A stretch of DNA of 64,000 bases from NCBI RefSeq assembly GCF_000011305.1, contig NC_004369.1, positions 930,001-994,000 on the forward strand, read 5' to 3'. Made by a program: the position numbers and the translations under genes. The DNA comes from Corynebacterium efficiens YS-314. GTDB taxonomy: Bacteria; Actinomycetota; Actinomycetes; Mycobacteriales; Mycobacteriaceae. Shown piece after piece: positions 1-14,491 of this stretch. The notes under the pieces are model-generated. The model saw only the letters and a program-made list of their open reading frames with translations, did no database searches and had not been told where the DNA came from. How positions within the stretch are numbered: the stretch's first letter is position 1; each line of letters begins with the position of its first letter.

Positions 1-1
1 A

Positions 2-210
2 TTCCTCGTGGCCACCCTGGCCTACCAGTTCGCCGATACCTACGACCACCGCTATATCTTCCCGATGGCCGCCCTCATCGGTTACCTCGTCCTCACCGGT
101 GCGTACTTCATCATGAACCATGTGTTCCGCGCACAGGGCGTGGTCTCGATCATCATCGAGCTGGTCGGCGGCACCGTATTCCTCATCGTCATCCTCAGAA
201 AGGGCAGACT

Positions 211-214
<4 letters not shown>
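2..214 (+). CDS. FecCD-type ABC transporter permease, C-terminal fragment
   Basis: The reading frame is already open at the left edge, so only about the last 70 residues are present. The fragment has two hydrophobic helices and a conserved ending (GTVFLIVILRKGRL) that resembles the end of BtuC/FecCD permeases for iron-siderophores or cobalamin. A GTG at 8 is in frame but is internal, not a start. The stop overlaps the GTG start of the ATPase gene by four bases, which indicates translational coupling. Family assignment is good; the transported substrate cannot be read from this piece. Confidence 0.85.
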
Positions 215-966
<752 letters not shown>

Positions 967-973
967 CCGTATA

Positions 974-1006
974 CCCCGGGAACCTGATTGGTTCCCGGGG
1001 TTTTCT
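974..1006 (+). terminator. intrinsic terminator after the ABC importer operon
   Basis: A perfect 11-bp stem (CCCCGGGAACC / GGTTCCCGGGG) with a 5-base loop is followed by TTTT. It begins eight bases after the ATPase stop codon. Confidence 0.9.
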
Positions 1007-1660
1007 GCGCTTTGCGACGAAACCCCCGCCCACCTCTGCCTAGGTTGGGGTGGCAGGCGGTGGGGAAGTGGTTGAGAAAGCGCTTCTAGCTGGTGATTTG
1101 GCAGAAAGATGAACCATGGGTAAATTAATGAGCACACCAGCAAGGCAGCCACGAGGTTGCCAGGCGGTGAGACAGAAAAGAGCGTCAGTGAGTTTTTGAC
1201 TCCTGGTTGCCAACAATGTACTGTCGATCAAGCTGCCAACGAGCACCAACCACCATACAACGGTTGCGGGTTCGGGGTGTGCGAATGTTGTTTGAGAACT
1301 CAATAGTGTGCCATTTATTTTATGTTTGTCGTACCCCACCATACGTGGTGGGGTGGTCATGCCGGGTGGTGGGGGAGCATTACCTCCTACCACTGTAAAT
1401 AATGGACCAGGCCCCATCGGGGTGTCTGGTTGATTGTGTGCATGGTTATATTTTTTACGACACACCGGTTCCCATGCTGCTTTTCCCCGTCGGGACAAGC
1501 GGGAACCGGAAAATTGTTTTAGATTTATTTAACCATTATTTTTGGTTGAACAAGCCAGACCGCATTCTTACTCCTTTGTGGAGTGGGTGTGGTTGTTTGT
1601 TTGGCTGGGTTATCGGGCTTTTCACGCCCTGGCACACACACGTTTATGTGTGTGTCGTCT
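1007..1660 (+). promoter_or_regulatory. rrn operon promoter and leader region
   Basis: No credible gene lies in this 650-bp stretch. A possible promoter is TTGACT (1196-1201), 17 bases, TACTGT (1219-1224). A second weaker pair is TTGGCA near 1096 with TAAATT near 1120. Downstream is the antitermination-like element at 1287-1310. Several hairpins precede the 16S gene: one at 1334-1353 (CCACC/GGTGG type), one at 1465-1514 built on CCGGTTCCC/GGGAACCGG and followed by a T-rich run, and ACACACA/TGTGTGT at 1634-1654. Promoter calls are by eye only; the leader function is inferred from position. Confidence 0.6.
1287..1310 (+). promoter_or_regulatory. box A/B-like rrn antitermination element
   Basis: The core TTTGAGAACTCAATAGTG closely matches the leader element of mycobacterial rrn operons, where Nus-factor antitermination assembles. 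A related sequence (GAGAACTGTATAGTG, 3451-3465) recurs in the 16S-23S spacer, as expected for an antiterminated rrn transcript. Confidence 0.7.
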
Positions 1661-6629
<4,969 letters not shown>

Positions 6630-6756
6630 CCACTAATGGTGTTGGGGTATGTTAAAGCGCTTATGTAACACACAATTTGAACACGTTGTTCGCGTCCACT
6701 ATGCAGTGTCTGGCACAACACACCCAACATGGTTGGGTTGGTGCACCGTGATAGGT

Positions 6757-6876
6757 GTGTCGGTGGTGATAGTAGCAGGGAAACGCCCGGTCCCATTCCG
6801 AACCCGGAAGCTAAGCCTGGTTACGCTGATGGTACTGCACTCGGGAGGGTGTGGGAGAGTAGGTGACCGCCGACCA
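6757..6876 (+). rRNA. rrf: 5S ribosomal RNA
   Basis: The conserved core CAGGGAAACGCCCGGTCCC, followed by the usual loop-C segment, identifies 5S rRNA. The 5' strand GTCGGTGGT (6759 onward) pairs with ACCGCCGAC (6866-6874) as helix I. Length is about 120 bases. Confidence 0.95.
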
Positions 6877-6896
6877 ACAACTTAATGATTGATCAG

Positions 6897-6945
6897 AGGG
6901 GTGGGGTTCGTACCGTGTGGTGCGGGCCCCACCCCCTGCTTTTGC
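6897..6945 (+). terminator. first rrn terminator
   Basis: A hairpin with GGGGTGGGG (6898-6906) pairing to CCCCACCCC (6927-6935) is followed by TGCTTTTGC, about 20 bases after the 5S gene. Confidence 0.75.
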
Positions 6946-6961
6946 ACGTCCACTATGCAGT
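6945..6961 (+). repeat. duplicate of the 23S processing-stem 3' arm
   Basis: The 15-base CGTCCACTATGCAGT at 6947-6961 is identical to 6693-6707, the 3' arm of the 23S processing stem. It lies between the two rrn terminators. It could pair with the same spacer strand (3455-3469) and give an alternative stem enclosing 23S plus 5S. Confidence 0.75.
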
Positions 6962-6963
6962 CA

Positions 6964-7006
6964 GGGGGGTGTGTCGGGGATGTTCCCCGGACACACCCCC
7001 CTTTTT
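6964..7006 (+). terminator. second rrn terminator
   Basis: A long GC-rich stem (GGGGGGTGTGTC...GGGGA with TCCCCGGACACACCCCCC, one bulged base) and a three-base loop are followed by TTTTTAT. This is a strong intrinsic terminator closing the rrn operon. Confidence 0.9.
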
Positions 7007-7074
7007 ATGTCTCTACCCGGAATTATGGCGGGCTGAGCAAGAATCTCATCATGGCATGAAATAGAGTTTCCGAC

Positions 7075-8238
7075 ATGAGGAACAAGTATGTCGTCGAGCG
7101 TCTGCGTCCCTTCGGGGAGACCATCTTTGCCACCATGACCCAGCGGGCCAATGAAGCCGGGGCCATCAATCTGGGGCAGGGATTCCCCGATGAGGACGGC
7201 CCGGCACCGATGCTGGAGATCGCCTCGCAGCAGATCCTCGGGGGCAACAATCAGTACTCCGGTGGCAGGGGAGACCTGGGACTGCGCACAGCGGTGGCCA
7301 GTGACAGACATAAACGCTTCAAACTCGACTACGACCCCGACACGGAGGTCCTCATCACCGTCGGCGCCACCGAGGCGATCTCCGCGTCGGTGCTGGGGTT
7401 GGTGGAGCCGGGGGATGAGGTGATTGTCCTTGAGCCCTATTATGATGCTTACGCCGCGGCCATCGCCCTGGCCGGCGCGACGCGGGTGGCCGTGCCCCTG
7501 AAGGAGGAGGACAATACCTGGGTGCTCGACACCGATGCTGTCCATGCCGCTGTGACGAAGAAGACGAGCATGATCATCGTCAATAGTCCGCACAACCCCA
7601 CGGGGTCGGTGTTCTCCAAGCGGTCATTGGAGGCCCTCGCGGGTATCGCCCGTGCCTATGATCTGTTGGTGCTCTCTGATGAGGTGTATGAGCACCTGAC
7701 CTTCGACAAGGTCTCCCACACCGCTGTTGCTAGTCTGCCCGGCATGTGGGATCGGACGATCACGGTGTCCTCGGCGGCCAAGACCTTCAACGTCACGGGA
7801 TGGAAGACCGGCTGGGCGCTGGCCCCCGCCCCGATCCTGGAGGCGGTGATCCGGGCGAAACAGTTCATGTCCTATGTGGGTGCTACCCCGTTCCAACCCG
7901 CTGTCGCCCATGCCGTCGCCCATGAGAAACCGTGGGTCAAACAGATGCGCAAGGGGCTGCAGAACAAACGGGATATCCTCACAGACGCGCTGACGCAGGC
8001 TGGCCTGAAGGTCCATGATTCGCATGGAACGTATTTCGTGGTCGCAGACATCGGCGAGCGTGATGGTGCGGAGTTCTGCTTCGATCTCATTGACCGGGTC
8101 GGGGTGGCGGCGATTCCGGTACAGGCGTTCGTCGACAAGCCCGAACAATGGTCCTCGAAGGTACGGTTCGCGTTCTGCAAGCAGGAGGACACACTGCGGG
8201 AGGCGGCACAGCGGCTGCGCGCGGCAGGCTCCCTATAA
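7075..8238 (+). CDS. PLP-dependent class I/II aminotransferase
   Basis: A 387-residue fold-type I aminotransferase, cytoplasmic by lack of signal. Motifs in order: NLGQGFPDEDGP near the N-terminus, NSPHNPTG, DEVYEHL, and the PLP Schiff-base lysine in SSAAKTFNVTGWK (K236). It closely resembles mycobacterial Rv0858c, annotated DapC (N-succinyldiaminopimelate aminotransferase), but also the kynurenine/methionine aminotransferase group, so the substrate is not settled. It is monocistronic, lying between the rrn terminator and a convergent terminator at 8262-8306. The ATG at 7075 gives the full family length; its ribosome site is weak (GAG nine bases upstream). Confidence 0.9.
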   Translation: MRNKYVVERLRPFGETIFATMTQRANEAGAINLGQGFPDEDGPAPMLEIASQQILGGNNQYSGGRGDLGLRTAVASDRHKRFKLDYDPDTEVLITVGATEAISASVLGLVEPGDEVIVLEPYYDAYAAAIALAGATRVAVPLKEEDNTWVLDTDAVHAAVTKKTSMIIVNSPHNPTGSVFSKRSLEALAGIARAYDLLVLSDEVYEHLTFDKVSHTAVASLPGMWDRTITVSSAAKTFNVTGWKTGWALAPAPILEAVIRAKQFMSYVGATPFQPAVAHAVAHEKPWVKQMRKGLQNKRDILTDALTQAGLKVHDSHGTYFVVADIGERDGAEFCFDLIDRVGVAAIPVQAFVDKPEQWSSKVRFAFCKQEDTLREAAQRLRAAGSL

Positions 8239-8261
8239 CGACGGAGCCTACCCAGGCAGAC

Positions 8262-8306
8262 AAAAAGCCGGTGGCCACCACCGATTTCTCAGTGGCTACC
8301 ACCGGC
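8262..8306. terminator. bidirectional terminator between convergent genes
   Basis: GCCGGTGG...CCACCGGC forms an 18-bp imperfect stem around TTTC. The AAAAA on its left serves as the U-tract for the minus-strand operon; on the plus strand the T-tract is poor. Confidence 0.75.
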
Positions 8307-8329
8307 AGCATATTTCCCTGAAGAACTTC

Positions 8330-8971
8330 CTAGAGCACCAGCAGGTTCATGCGGGTGTTCTTGACCTCGTCGAGCCTGTTGCGGTTCTTCTCCAGCTTGT
8401 TCCACAGGTCGTGGGGGATGGTCTTCTCGGCGCGTCGGACCACGTCGGCGTCCGTGGTGCCCCAGGTGATGGGCATGGGGCTGATTTCATCCCAGTGGTC
8501 CTGGTCGCGGATGGTGCGTCGGCCACTGACGGCCACGGACGGCACGCGCTCACCGAGTTTGCGGTCATGCACACCGAGGCGGTTGATGGTGCGCACCGCC
8601 AGACCCCAGCGTGGGGGCAGGGTTTCATCCACATTGGTGTTGACCAGGGCCAGCAGCACCACATCGCGGGGGTTGATCTCAGCCACCACGGCCGGGACCA
8701 GGGGATAGGTGTTGTAGAGCGATTCGGCGGAACCGACCTGGCGGGGCAGGACGGGGATCATGACGAAACTCAGGGCCGCCATGATGCCCATGACGATCAG
8801 GACCATCCAGCCCCAGACGGCGCCGTCGGCCAGGTAGTACAACACCCCACCGATCGCCAGCAGCACCAGACCGAAGAAGAATGCGGAGATCTGGAGGCGT
8901 TTGGTGTCGCGGAGGAACTCGTTGTTCTTCCGGGCGTAGGCTTCGTCGACGTCAAAGGAGAAGTGCGTCAT
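8330..8971 (-). CDS. DUF3239 family membrane protein
   Basis: A 213-residue protein with two hydrophobic helices at about residues 28-48 and 52-73, then a cytoplasmic or surface domain of about 140 residues. It resembles the corynebacterial DUF3239 family, of unknown function. Its ATG abuts the stop codon of the XPB-type helicase gene with no gap, so it is the last gene of a three-gene minus-strand operon ending at the 8262-8306 terminator. The link to DNA repair is by position only. Confidence 0.8.
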   Translation of the reverse strand: MTHFSFDVDEAYARKNNEFLRDTKRLQISAFFFGLVLLAIGGVLYYLADGAVWGWMVLIVMGIMAALSFVMIPVLPRQVGSAESLYNTYPLVPAVVAEINPRDVVLLALVNTNVDETLPPRWGLAVRTINRLGVHDRKLGERVPSVAVSGRRTIRDQDHWDEISPMPITWGTTDADVVRRAEKTIPHDLWNKLEKNRNRLDEVKNTRMNLLVL

Positions 8972-10645
8972 CTATGTTTCTTTCTCGGTAATGGGGAAGA
9001 GGAGATCGTCGGCGTCGATGATCCGGTAGGCATAACCCTGTTCGGCGAGGAACCGTTGCCGGTGGGCGGCGTATTCGGTGTCCAGGGTGTCCCGGCTGAC
9101 CACGGAGTAGAAGTGGGCTTCGCCACCGTCGGCCTTGGGGCGCAGGAGCCTGCCCAGTCGCTGGGCCTCCTCCTGGCGGGACCCGAAGGTACCGGAGACC
9201 TGGATGGCCACGGCGGCCTCGGGCAGGTCGATGGAGAAATTCGCCACCTTGGACACCACCAGCACGTTCAGTTCGCCGGAACGGAATCTATCAAACAACT
9301 CCCCGCGCTTCTTGTTGGAGGTCTTGCCGTCCACGATGGGGGCATCGAATTCCGCCCCGAGTTCCTCCAGCTGATCCAGGTAGGCACCGATGATGAGGGT
9401 GGGTTGCCCCTGATGCTGTTCCAGGATCCTCCGGACCACACGGGTCTTGGTGTGGGCAGTGGCGGCCAGGCGGTAGCGGTCGGCGGTCTCCGCGGTGGCG
9501 TAGACCATGCGTTCGGCATCGGTCATGGTGGTGCGGACCTCCACGCAGTCGGCGGTGGCGATGAAGCCCTGGGCCTCGAGGTCCTTCCATGGGGCGTCGT
9601 AACGCTTCGGGCCGATGAGGGAGAACACGTCGCCCTCGCGGCCGTCCTCGCGCACGAGGGTGGCGGTCAGGCCCAGTCGGCGCCTGGACTGCAGATCGGA
9701 GGTCATGCGGAACACCGGGGCGGGCAGCAGGTGCACCTCGTCGTAGATGATCAGGCCCCAGTCGCGGGAGTCGAACAGCTCCAGCGCCTTGTATTCGCCC
9801 TTGGTGCGACGGGTGACCACCTGGTAGGTGGCGATGGTGACCGGGCGGATCTCCTTGCGTTCACCGGAGTATTCGCCGATCTCATCCTCGGTGAGGGTGG
9901 TGCGGCGCAGCAGCTCATCCTTCCACTGGCGCCCGGCGACGGTGTTGGTGACCAGGATGAGGGTGGTGGCCTGGGCCCTGGCCATGGAGGCCGCACCCAC
10001 CATCGTCTTGCCGGCACCACACGGCAGCACGACCACGCCGGAACCACCCTCCCAGAAGGAGTCGGCGGCGTATTGCTGGTAGTCACGCAGCGACCAGTCC
10101 TCGACCTCGGTGGACAGCGCGATGGGGTGCGCCTCACCGTCGACATAGCCGGCGAGGTCCTCAGCCGGCCAACCGATCTTGAGCAGTTCCTGTTTCAGGC
10201 GGCCCCGCTCAGAGGGGTGCACCGCGATGGTCTCGGGGTCGAGCTGCTGTCCCAGCATCGGTTTGATCTTCCTGTGGCGGGAGATCTCCACGAGGATCGC
10301 CGGTTCGGAGGATTCCAGGATCAGGCCGTGGGCGGGGTGTTTGTGCATGCGCACACGGCCGTAGCGGGACATGGTCTCGGCGACGTCGACAAGCAGGGGT
10401 TGGGGGACGGGGAAACGGCTGTAGCGCTCGAGGACGTCGACCACCTGCTCCGCGTCGTGGCCCGCGGCGCGGGCGTTCCACAGTGCCAGCGGGGTGATGC
10501 GGTAGGTGTGGACGTGCTCGGGTGCGCGCTCGAGCTCGGCGAAGGGGGCGAGCGCGGCGCGGGCTTCACCGGCCAGGTCATGACCGGTTTCCAGCAGGAC
10601 GGTTTTGTCGGATTGGACGATCAGAGGTCCATCGCCAAAGGCCAC
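8972..10645 (-). CDS. XPB/ERCC3-type DNA repair helicase
   Basis: A 557-residue SF2 helicase of the XPB/UvsW group, predicted to translocate on and unwind DNA with ATP. An N-terminal domain of about 180 residues precedes Walker A PCGAGKTM (about residue 206), motif II YDEVHLLP (about 300), GLTATLVREDG (motif III region) and motif VI QRLGRLLRPK. The DEVH box, rather than DEAD, is typical of XPB. It resembles mycobacterial Rv0861c. The GTG start at 10645 is supported by AGGAG nine bases upstream. The preceding gene encodes the Rv0862c-like helicase-associated protein, and the two probably act together. Confidence 0.92.
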   Translation of the reverse strand: MAFGDGPLIVQSDKTVLLETGHDLAGEARAALAPFAELERAPEHVHTYRITPLALWNARAAGHDAEQVVDVLERYSRFPVPQPLLVDVAETMSRYGRVRMHKHPAHGLILESSEPAILVEISRHRKIKPMLGQQLDPETIAVHPSERGRLKQELLKIGWPAEDLAGYVDGEAHPIALSTEVEDWSLRDYQQYAADSFWEGGSGVVVLPCGAGKTMVGAASMARAQATTLILVTNTVAGRQWKDELLRRTTLTEDEIGEYSGERKEIRPVTIATYQVVTRRTKGEYKALELFDSRDWGLIIYDEVHLLPAPVFRMTSDLQSRRRLGLTATLVREDGREGDVFSLIGPKRYDAPWKDLEAQGFIATADCVEVRTTMTDAERMVYATAETADRYRLAATAHTKTRVVRRILEQHQGQPTLIIGAYLDQLEELGAEFDAPIVDGKTSNKKRGELFDRFRSGELNVLVVSKVANFSIDLPEAAVAIQVSGTFGSRQEEAQRLGRLLRPKADGGEAHFYSVVSRDTLDTEYAAHRQRFLAEQGYAYRIIDADDLLFPITEKET

Positions 10646-10697
10646 TAAATGTGTCTCCTATCGATATACAAACCTCCATTATGTCACTGTTTTCCCG

Positions 10698-12929
10698 CTA
10701 GTCCACTATCACCTCTGTGATCCTGTGCAACATGAAACGGTGCACGGCACCGGTGGATTCATCCAGCGCGTCGACCTGACCGGCGTTGACCGTCAGAGGC
10801 TTGACGGTCCGGTGCACCGCAACCCCCTGCTTGTCGACGAACCCCAGCGTCACCGTCCGCTGTCCCCGCACCGCGGCCTGCAGCACCGCCAGGGTGGGCT
10901 GATCCGAGACCGTTCCGGTGCGTGCCACCTCCTCCCGCCGGATCGCGGCCACCGCCGCCCTGATGCGGCTCTCATCCAGGGGGCCGGCGGACCGGGGTTG
11001 TTCCGCGGCCGGCACACGGGCCGGCCGTGGTGCCAGATCGAGGCTGGCACCCAGGGCATCCTCCGCCACCGGCTGCATCCCGGCCTTGCGCAGGGCGGTG
11101 ATCACCTCGATGAGGGAGGCGTTGGACACCGCCACGGTCGGCGCGATCTGACGTAACCCGAGCGCCCCTGCCGCCTCCACCGCGGAGTGCAGCAGGGCCG
11201 GGTCATCACTGCGGAGATAACACAGGGCGGGCCCACCACGCAGCGTGCCGTGCCGGCGGGCGATGTCCTGCAGCAGATACGCCACCGACTGGGGCAGCCC
11301 GGTGGCGCTGTGCTGGGTGAGGAAATCCTCGATCTCGGTGGCGGTGAGTCCCAGATCCATCGCGTGGCGCAGCGAGGCCTCACTGATGCGGTAGACACTG
11401 GCCAGGCCCGGGGACTCCAGATCGGCGAGCTGCCCGATGATCTTCTGCATCTCCGGTTGCAGGGGACCGGGCACCATGACGGTGTAATCGGCCTGCACGA
11501 TGAAGTAGTCCACCGGTTTCGGGGCGCGGACCGCCACGGCGATGTCTGCAATCTCCGGGATCACACCCGCCGGGGCCTGTGTCAGTACCCGCGCCGGCGA
11601 GGTCACACCACCCCCGGCCACCGCGCCGATCCAGCGGGCCTCCTCCAGCAGGTGGCGGATGGTCTCCCTCGGGATGCGCGATGCCGCCAGGGGGTGGTGG
11701 AAGAACAGATCCGCCTCCAGATCCTCCTCACCAACCCGGGTCAGGGACTGCAGGATCATGGCGCGGGTCTCCGGCAGCGCATCCCGTCGCGAGGCCGGGC
11801 TGAGCAGGTGGATGGGTTTGTTCTTCTCATCGGCCTCGCCGACCAGCCAGGCAGCGTACGTCTGCGTCCACCAACCCCGCATCAGGTGGGCGAGTTGCTC
11901 GGCCAGGGTGGCCTGCAGCCACTCATCGGCCACCGGGGTCGGGGCGATATAGTCACCGCCGTCGTCATCGGCCGGGAGGGGGTCGGGCACCCCGCGGCGC
12001 AGCAGCCCGCTGGACACACCCAGGCTGACCACCCTGGCGACCTGCTGCTCATCCACCTGCAGTTCCCGGGTCAGCCGGGTGACCATGCGCACGCCGAGCG
12101 CTCCCTCCTTGAGGGTGGATGCCGGGGCGGTGGAGAGGGCGTCGATAAGCATCCGTTGCAGGCGCGCCACCTCCAACCCCGCGGCGATACCCGCATCGTC
12201 CGCGCCCGGGACCGCGCTGGGTTCGACGGGCACCACACGCCAGGCGGTGTCCTCCTGGCCCTCCAGCACGCGCCGCACCACGCCCGGCAGTTTGACGGTC
12301 TGCTCATCCACACGCGAGAGCAGACCCGCCTTGATCAGCTGCGGGATCGGGCGCGCGGGATCCGCGGACAGCGCGGCGTCGCGGGTGAGCCCCAGCCCGT
12401 TGGAGGTGACCAGCGTGACCAGGATCTTGCGGTGACGTGCGGGCAGCGCCTCAATGCTTTGCGACGCCTCCCCGAACGTCAGGCTCCTCCCGTGTTCCTC
12501 CGGCAACAGCTGCCAGTTGGTGGGAAGCGTGGCCATGGTCTCAGGCAGGATAATGAACCGCTCCCCACCGAAGACGAGCGCCAGCTGCCGGAGACGGTTA
12601 AGCGCCTCACCGATCTGTTCGGCGGTGGGCACGGCTGCGGAATGACGCAGCGCACGGTGGAGTCGCTCCACCACTTCGGGGGCAGTAATCGGGTTGAGTT
12701 CCGCACCCGCGTTGGCGGCGGCCTCCAGCACCGCCAACTCAAGGGCGGATAGTTTGTGGACGGCGCGCTGGATGGAGGCCCGCAGTTGTAAACGTGCAGC
12801 AAGGGAACCTAAACCAGGTGGTAGGGGAAGGGCGGTGTCGGGTCGGTTACGGAGAATTCCAGACAGTTGGTCATCGTCGAGCTGTTCCAACCACCCCGTG
12901 AGGGTGGGAACGGGGGAATCTTTTTTCAT
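10698..12929 (-). CDS. helicase-associated protein (XPB/Ssl2 N-terminal-like domain)
   Basis: A 743-residue protein resembling mycobacterial Rv0862c, annotated as helicase-associated with similarity to the XPB/Ssl2 N-terminal region. It has no Walker motifs, so it is not itself a helicase. Leucine-rich winged-helix-like segments cover roughly residues 40-330. I start it at the ATG at 12929 (MKKDSPVP) because GGGGA sits five bases upstream and the 41 upstream codons would overlap the divergent small gene and its promoter. It lies 52 bp before the XPB gene on the same strand, suggesting co-transcription. Its precise role is unknown. Confidence 0.85.
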   Translation of the reverse strand: MKKDSPVPTLTGWLEQLDDDQLSGILRNRPDTALPLPPGLGSLAARLQLRASIQRAVHKLSALELAVLEAAANAGAELNPITAPEVVERLHRALRHSAAVPTAEQIGEALNRLRQLALVFGGERFIILPETMATLPTNWQLLPEEHGRSLTFGEASQSIEALPARHRKILVTLVTSNGLGLTRDAALSADPARPIPQLIKAGLLSRVDEQTVKLPGVVRRVLEGQEDTAWRVVPVEPSAVPGADDAGIAAGLEVARLQRMLIDALSTAPASTLKEGALGVRMVTRLTRELQVDEQQVARVVSLGVSSGLLRRGVPDPLPADDDGGDYIAPTPVADEWLQATLAEQLAHLMRGWWTQTYAAWLVGEADEKNKPIHLLSPASRRDALPETRAMILQSLTRVGEEDLEADLFFHHPLAASRIPRETIRHLLEEARWIGAVAGGGVTSPARVLTQAPAGVIPEIADIAVAVRAPKPVDYFIVQADYTVMVPGPLQPEMQKIIGQLADLESPGLASVYRISEASLRHAMDLGLTATEIEDFLTQHSATGLPQSVAYLLQDIARRHGTLRGGPALCYLRSDDPALLHSAVEAAGALGLRQIAPTVAVSNASLIEVITALRKAGMQPVAEDALGASLDLAPRPARVPAAEQPRSAGPLDESRIRAAVAAIRREEVARTGTVSDQPTLAVLQAAVRGQRTVTLGFVDKQGVAVHRTVKPLTVNAGQVDALDESTGAVHRFMLHRITEVIVD

Positions 12930-12994
12930 GATGTCCCCAAGTTTAGGTGCAGTTGAGGTGACTTTTGTCTGTCGGATTTGAGAGAATGGGAAAC

Positions 12995-13186
12995 ATGGCA
13001 AATGTAGAGAAGAAGGGTTACGTTGATCCGGCTTGGCCCGATCACGACCCAAGCGAAGGTCACGTAGTCACTGAACTCATTGCTCCCTATGCTGGCGCGT
13101 CCAGCCCATGGGGCGACGATATGGAATTCCCGGTCCCGGCCGAGACGATCGGCTACGTCCACCCGTACACCCGTATCAACCGCTAG
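12995..13186 (+). CDS. small conserved hypothetical protein
   Basis: A 63-residue acidic protein (MANVEKKGY...YTRINR), divergent from the helicase operon and followed at once by a strong terminator. It is rich in D, E, P and Y and has no membrane segment or recognised motif. The frame also has ATG at 12986 and TTG at 12965. I chose 12995 because GGGAA lies closest to usable spacing. Compactness, the terminator and the non-shadow frame argue it is real. I do not recognise a function. Confidence 0.7.
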   Translation: MANVEKKGYVDPAWPDHDPSEGHVVTELIAPYAGASSPWGDDMEFPVPAETIGYVHPYTRINR

Positions 13187-13210
13187 AGAGTTTCCGCGGG
13201 TCCTGAAGCA

Positions 13211-13262
13211 GACCCCCACCCCGGCAGACCGATCACCGGTCCGTCAGGGTGGGGGTCTTCTC
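13211..13262 (+). terminator. terminator after the small hypothetical gene
   Basis: GACCCCCACCC (13211-13221) pairs perfectly with GGGTGGGGGTC (13247-13257) around an inner hairpin (ACCGATCACCGGT), followed by TTCTC. Confidence 0.8.
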
Positions 13263-13283
13263 ATCCCCGGGTGCAGACACGAA

Positions 13284-13322
13284 AGGGGCGGGCCCTCCCG
13301 CGATGGGGAAGGGCCCGCCCCT
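13284..13322. terminator. hairpin downstream of rpf1
   Basis: GGGGCGGGCCCT and AGGGCCCGCCCC form a 12-bp stem near the end of rpf1. On the minus strand only CTTTC follows, so it is a moderate terminator candidate. Confidence 0.6.
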
Positions 13323-13378
13323 TGTGATCCAGCCGGTGGAGCCGGTGCAGTCGGTGGAGCACCGACGGGCAGGTAGGT

Positions 13379-13978
<600 letters not shown>

Positions 13979-13984
13979 TCATCT

Positions 13985-14222
13985 GTCGCCGTCGAGGTTA
14001 GCTGTCGGGTTAGGGCGGAGGATGTGCCCTGCCGAAGGAGAACTTCGGCTTCACCCCAAGGAGTTACCTCCGGTGCCCGCGGTGGGCAGGTGGGTTCCCC
14101 GTCCCTGTCTGCAAGTCTTCTACAAGGTAGAAGCGTGTGTGGTTTGTAGGTCTGATGCATCTGCGGTGTGTTCCCCTCCGGCCCCAGACAGGGTTTGGCG
14201 ATGAGCCGGATTCGGCGAACTG
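13985..14222 (-). ncRNA. c-di-AMP (ydaO-yuaA type) riboswitch upstream of rpf1
   Basis: Read on the minus strand, the leader shows the conserved blocks of this class in order: TTCGCCGAATCCGG (14219-14206), AACCCTG then GGGGCCGGAGGGGAA, GGGGAACCCACC, GGGGTGAAGCCG (14057-14046) and the closing CAGCTAACCTCG (14004-13993). It ends about 20 bases before the rpf1 start. In actinobacteria this class is well known to precede rpf and other cell-wall hydrolase genes and to switch expression off when c-di-AMP is high. The class identification is by motif reading; a covariance-model score was not computed. Confidence 0.88.
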
Positions 14223-14347
14223 TTGCAATGCCTGAGGGACACCGTAATCGGAAGGTCACGATTGTGTCACGTTTTTTATCCGTTCTTCACCAAACCGGGG
14301 GTCGCGGAGGTGGAATTTGTGCAGGTCACCCCGATGGTCGAGGGGTG

Positions 14348-14363
14348 TATGATGTATGTCACA
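14348..14363. promoter_or_regulatory. candidate GlxR (CRP-type) site between rpf1 and cspB
   Basis: TATGATGTATGTCACA matches the C. glutamicum GlxR consensus TGTGA-NN-TA-NN-TCACA at 11 of 12 fixed positions. It lies in the divergent region, upstream of the riboswitch leader and about 60 bp before the cspB -10 box, so it could serve either gene. Confidence 0.5.
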
Positions 14364-14423
14364 AAATGGATCTTTTCGTAACTAAGCCGGTTTCCGGAAG
14401 GATTTTAGCGCCACCGGGTGGGG

Positions 14424-14431
14424 TGTATAAT
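14424..14431 (+). promoter_or_regulatory. extended -10 promoter of cspB
   Basis: TGTATAAT (14424-14431) is a consensus extended -10 element; no good -35 is visible. It implies a 5' leader of about 55 bases containing a T-rich stretch (GGTTTTTTTGAGG), consistent with the structured leaders usual for cold-shock genes. Confidence 0.6.
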
Positions 14432-14491
14432 AGTCTCTTCGTACTTTTAGCTAGTGGTTGGTTTTTTTGAGGAAGAAAGTGGTGAGGGCAC

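Noticed and set aside
8015..10648. An 877-codon plus-strand frame over the XPB gene
   Set aside because: Antisense to a gene with clear helicase motifs; composition is shadow-like and it also overlaps the end of the aminotransferase gene.
12930..13052. Longer start for the helicase-associated protein
   Set aside because: It would overlap the divergent small gene and its promoter, while the ATG at 12929 has a good GGGGA site.
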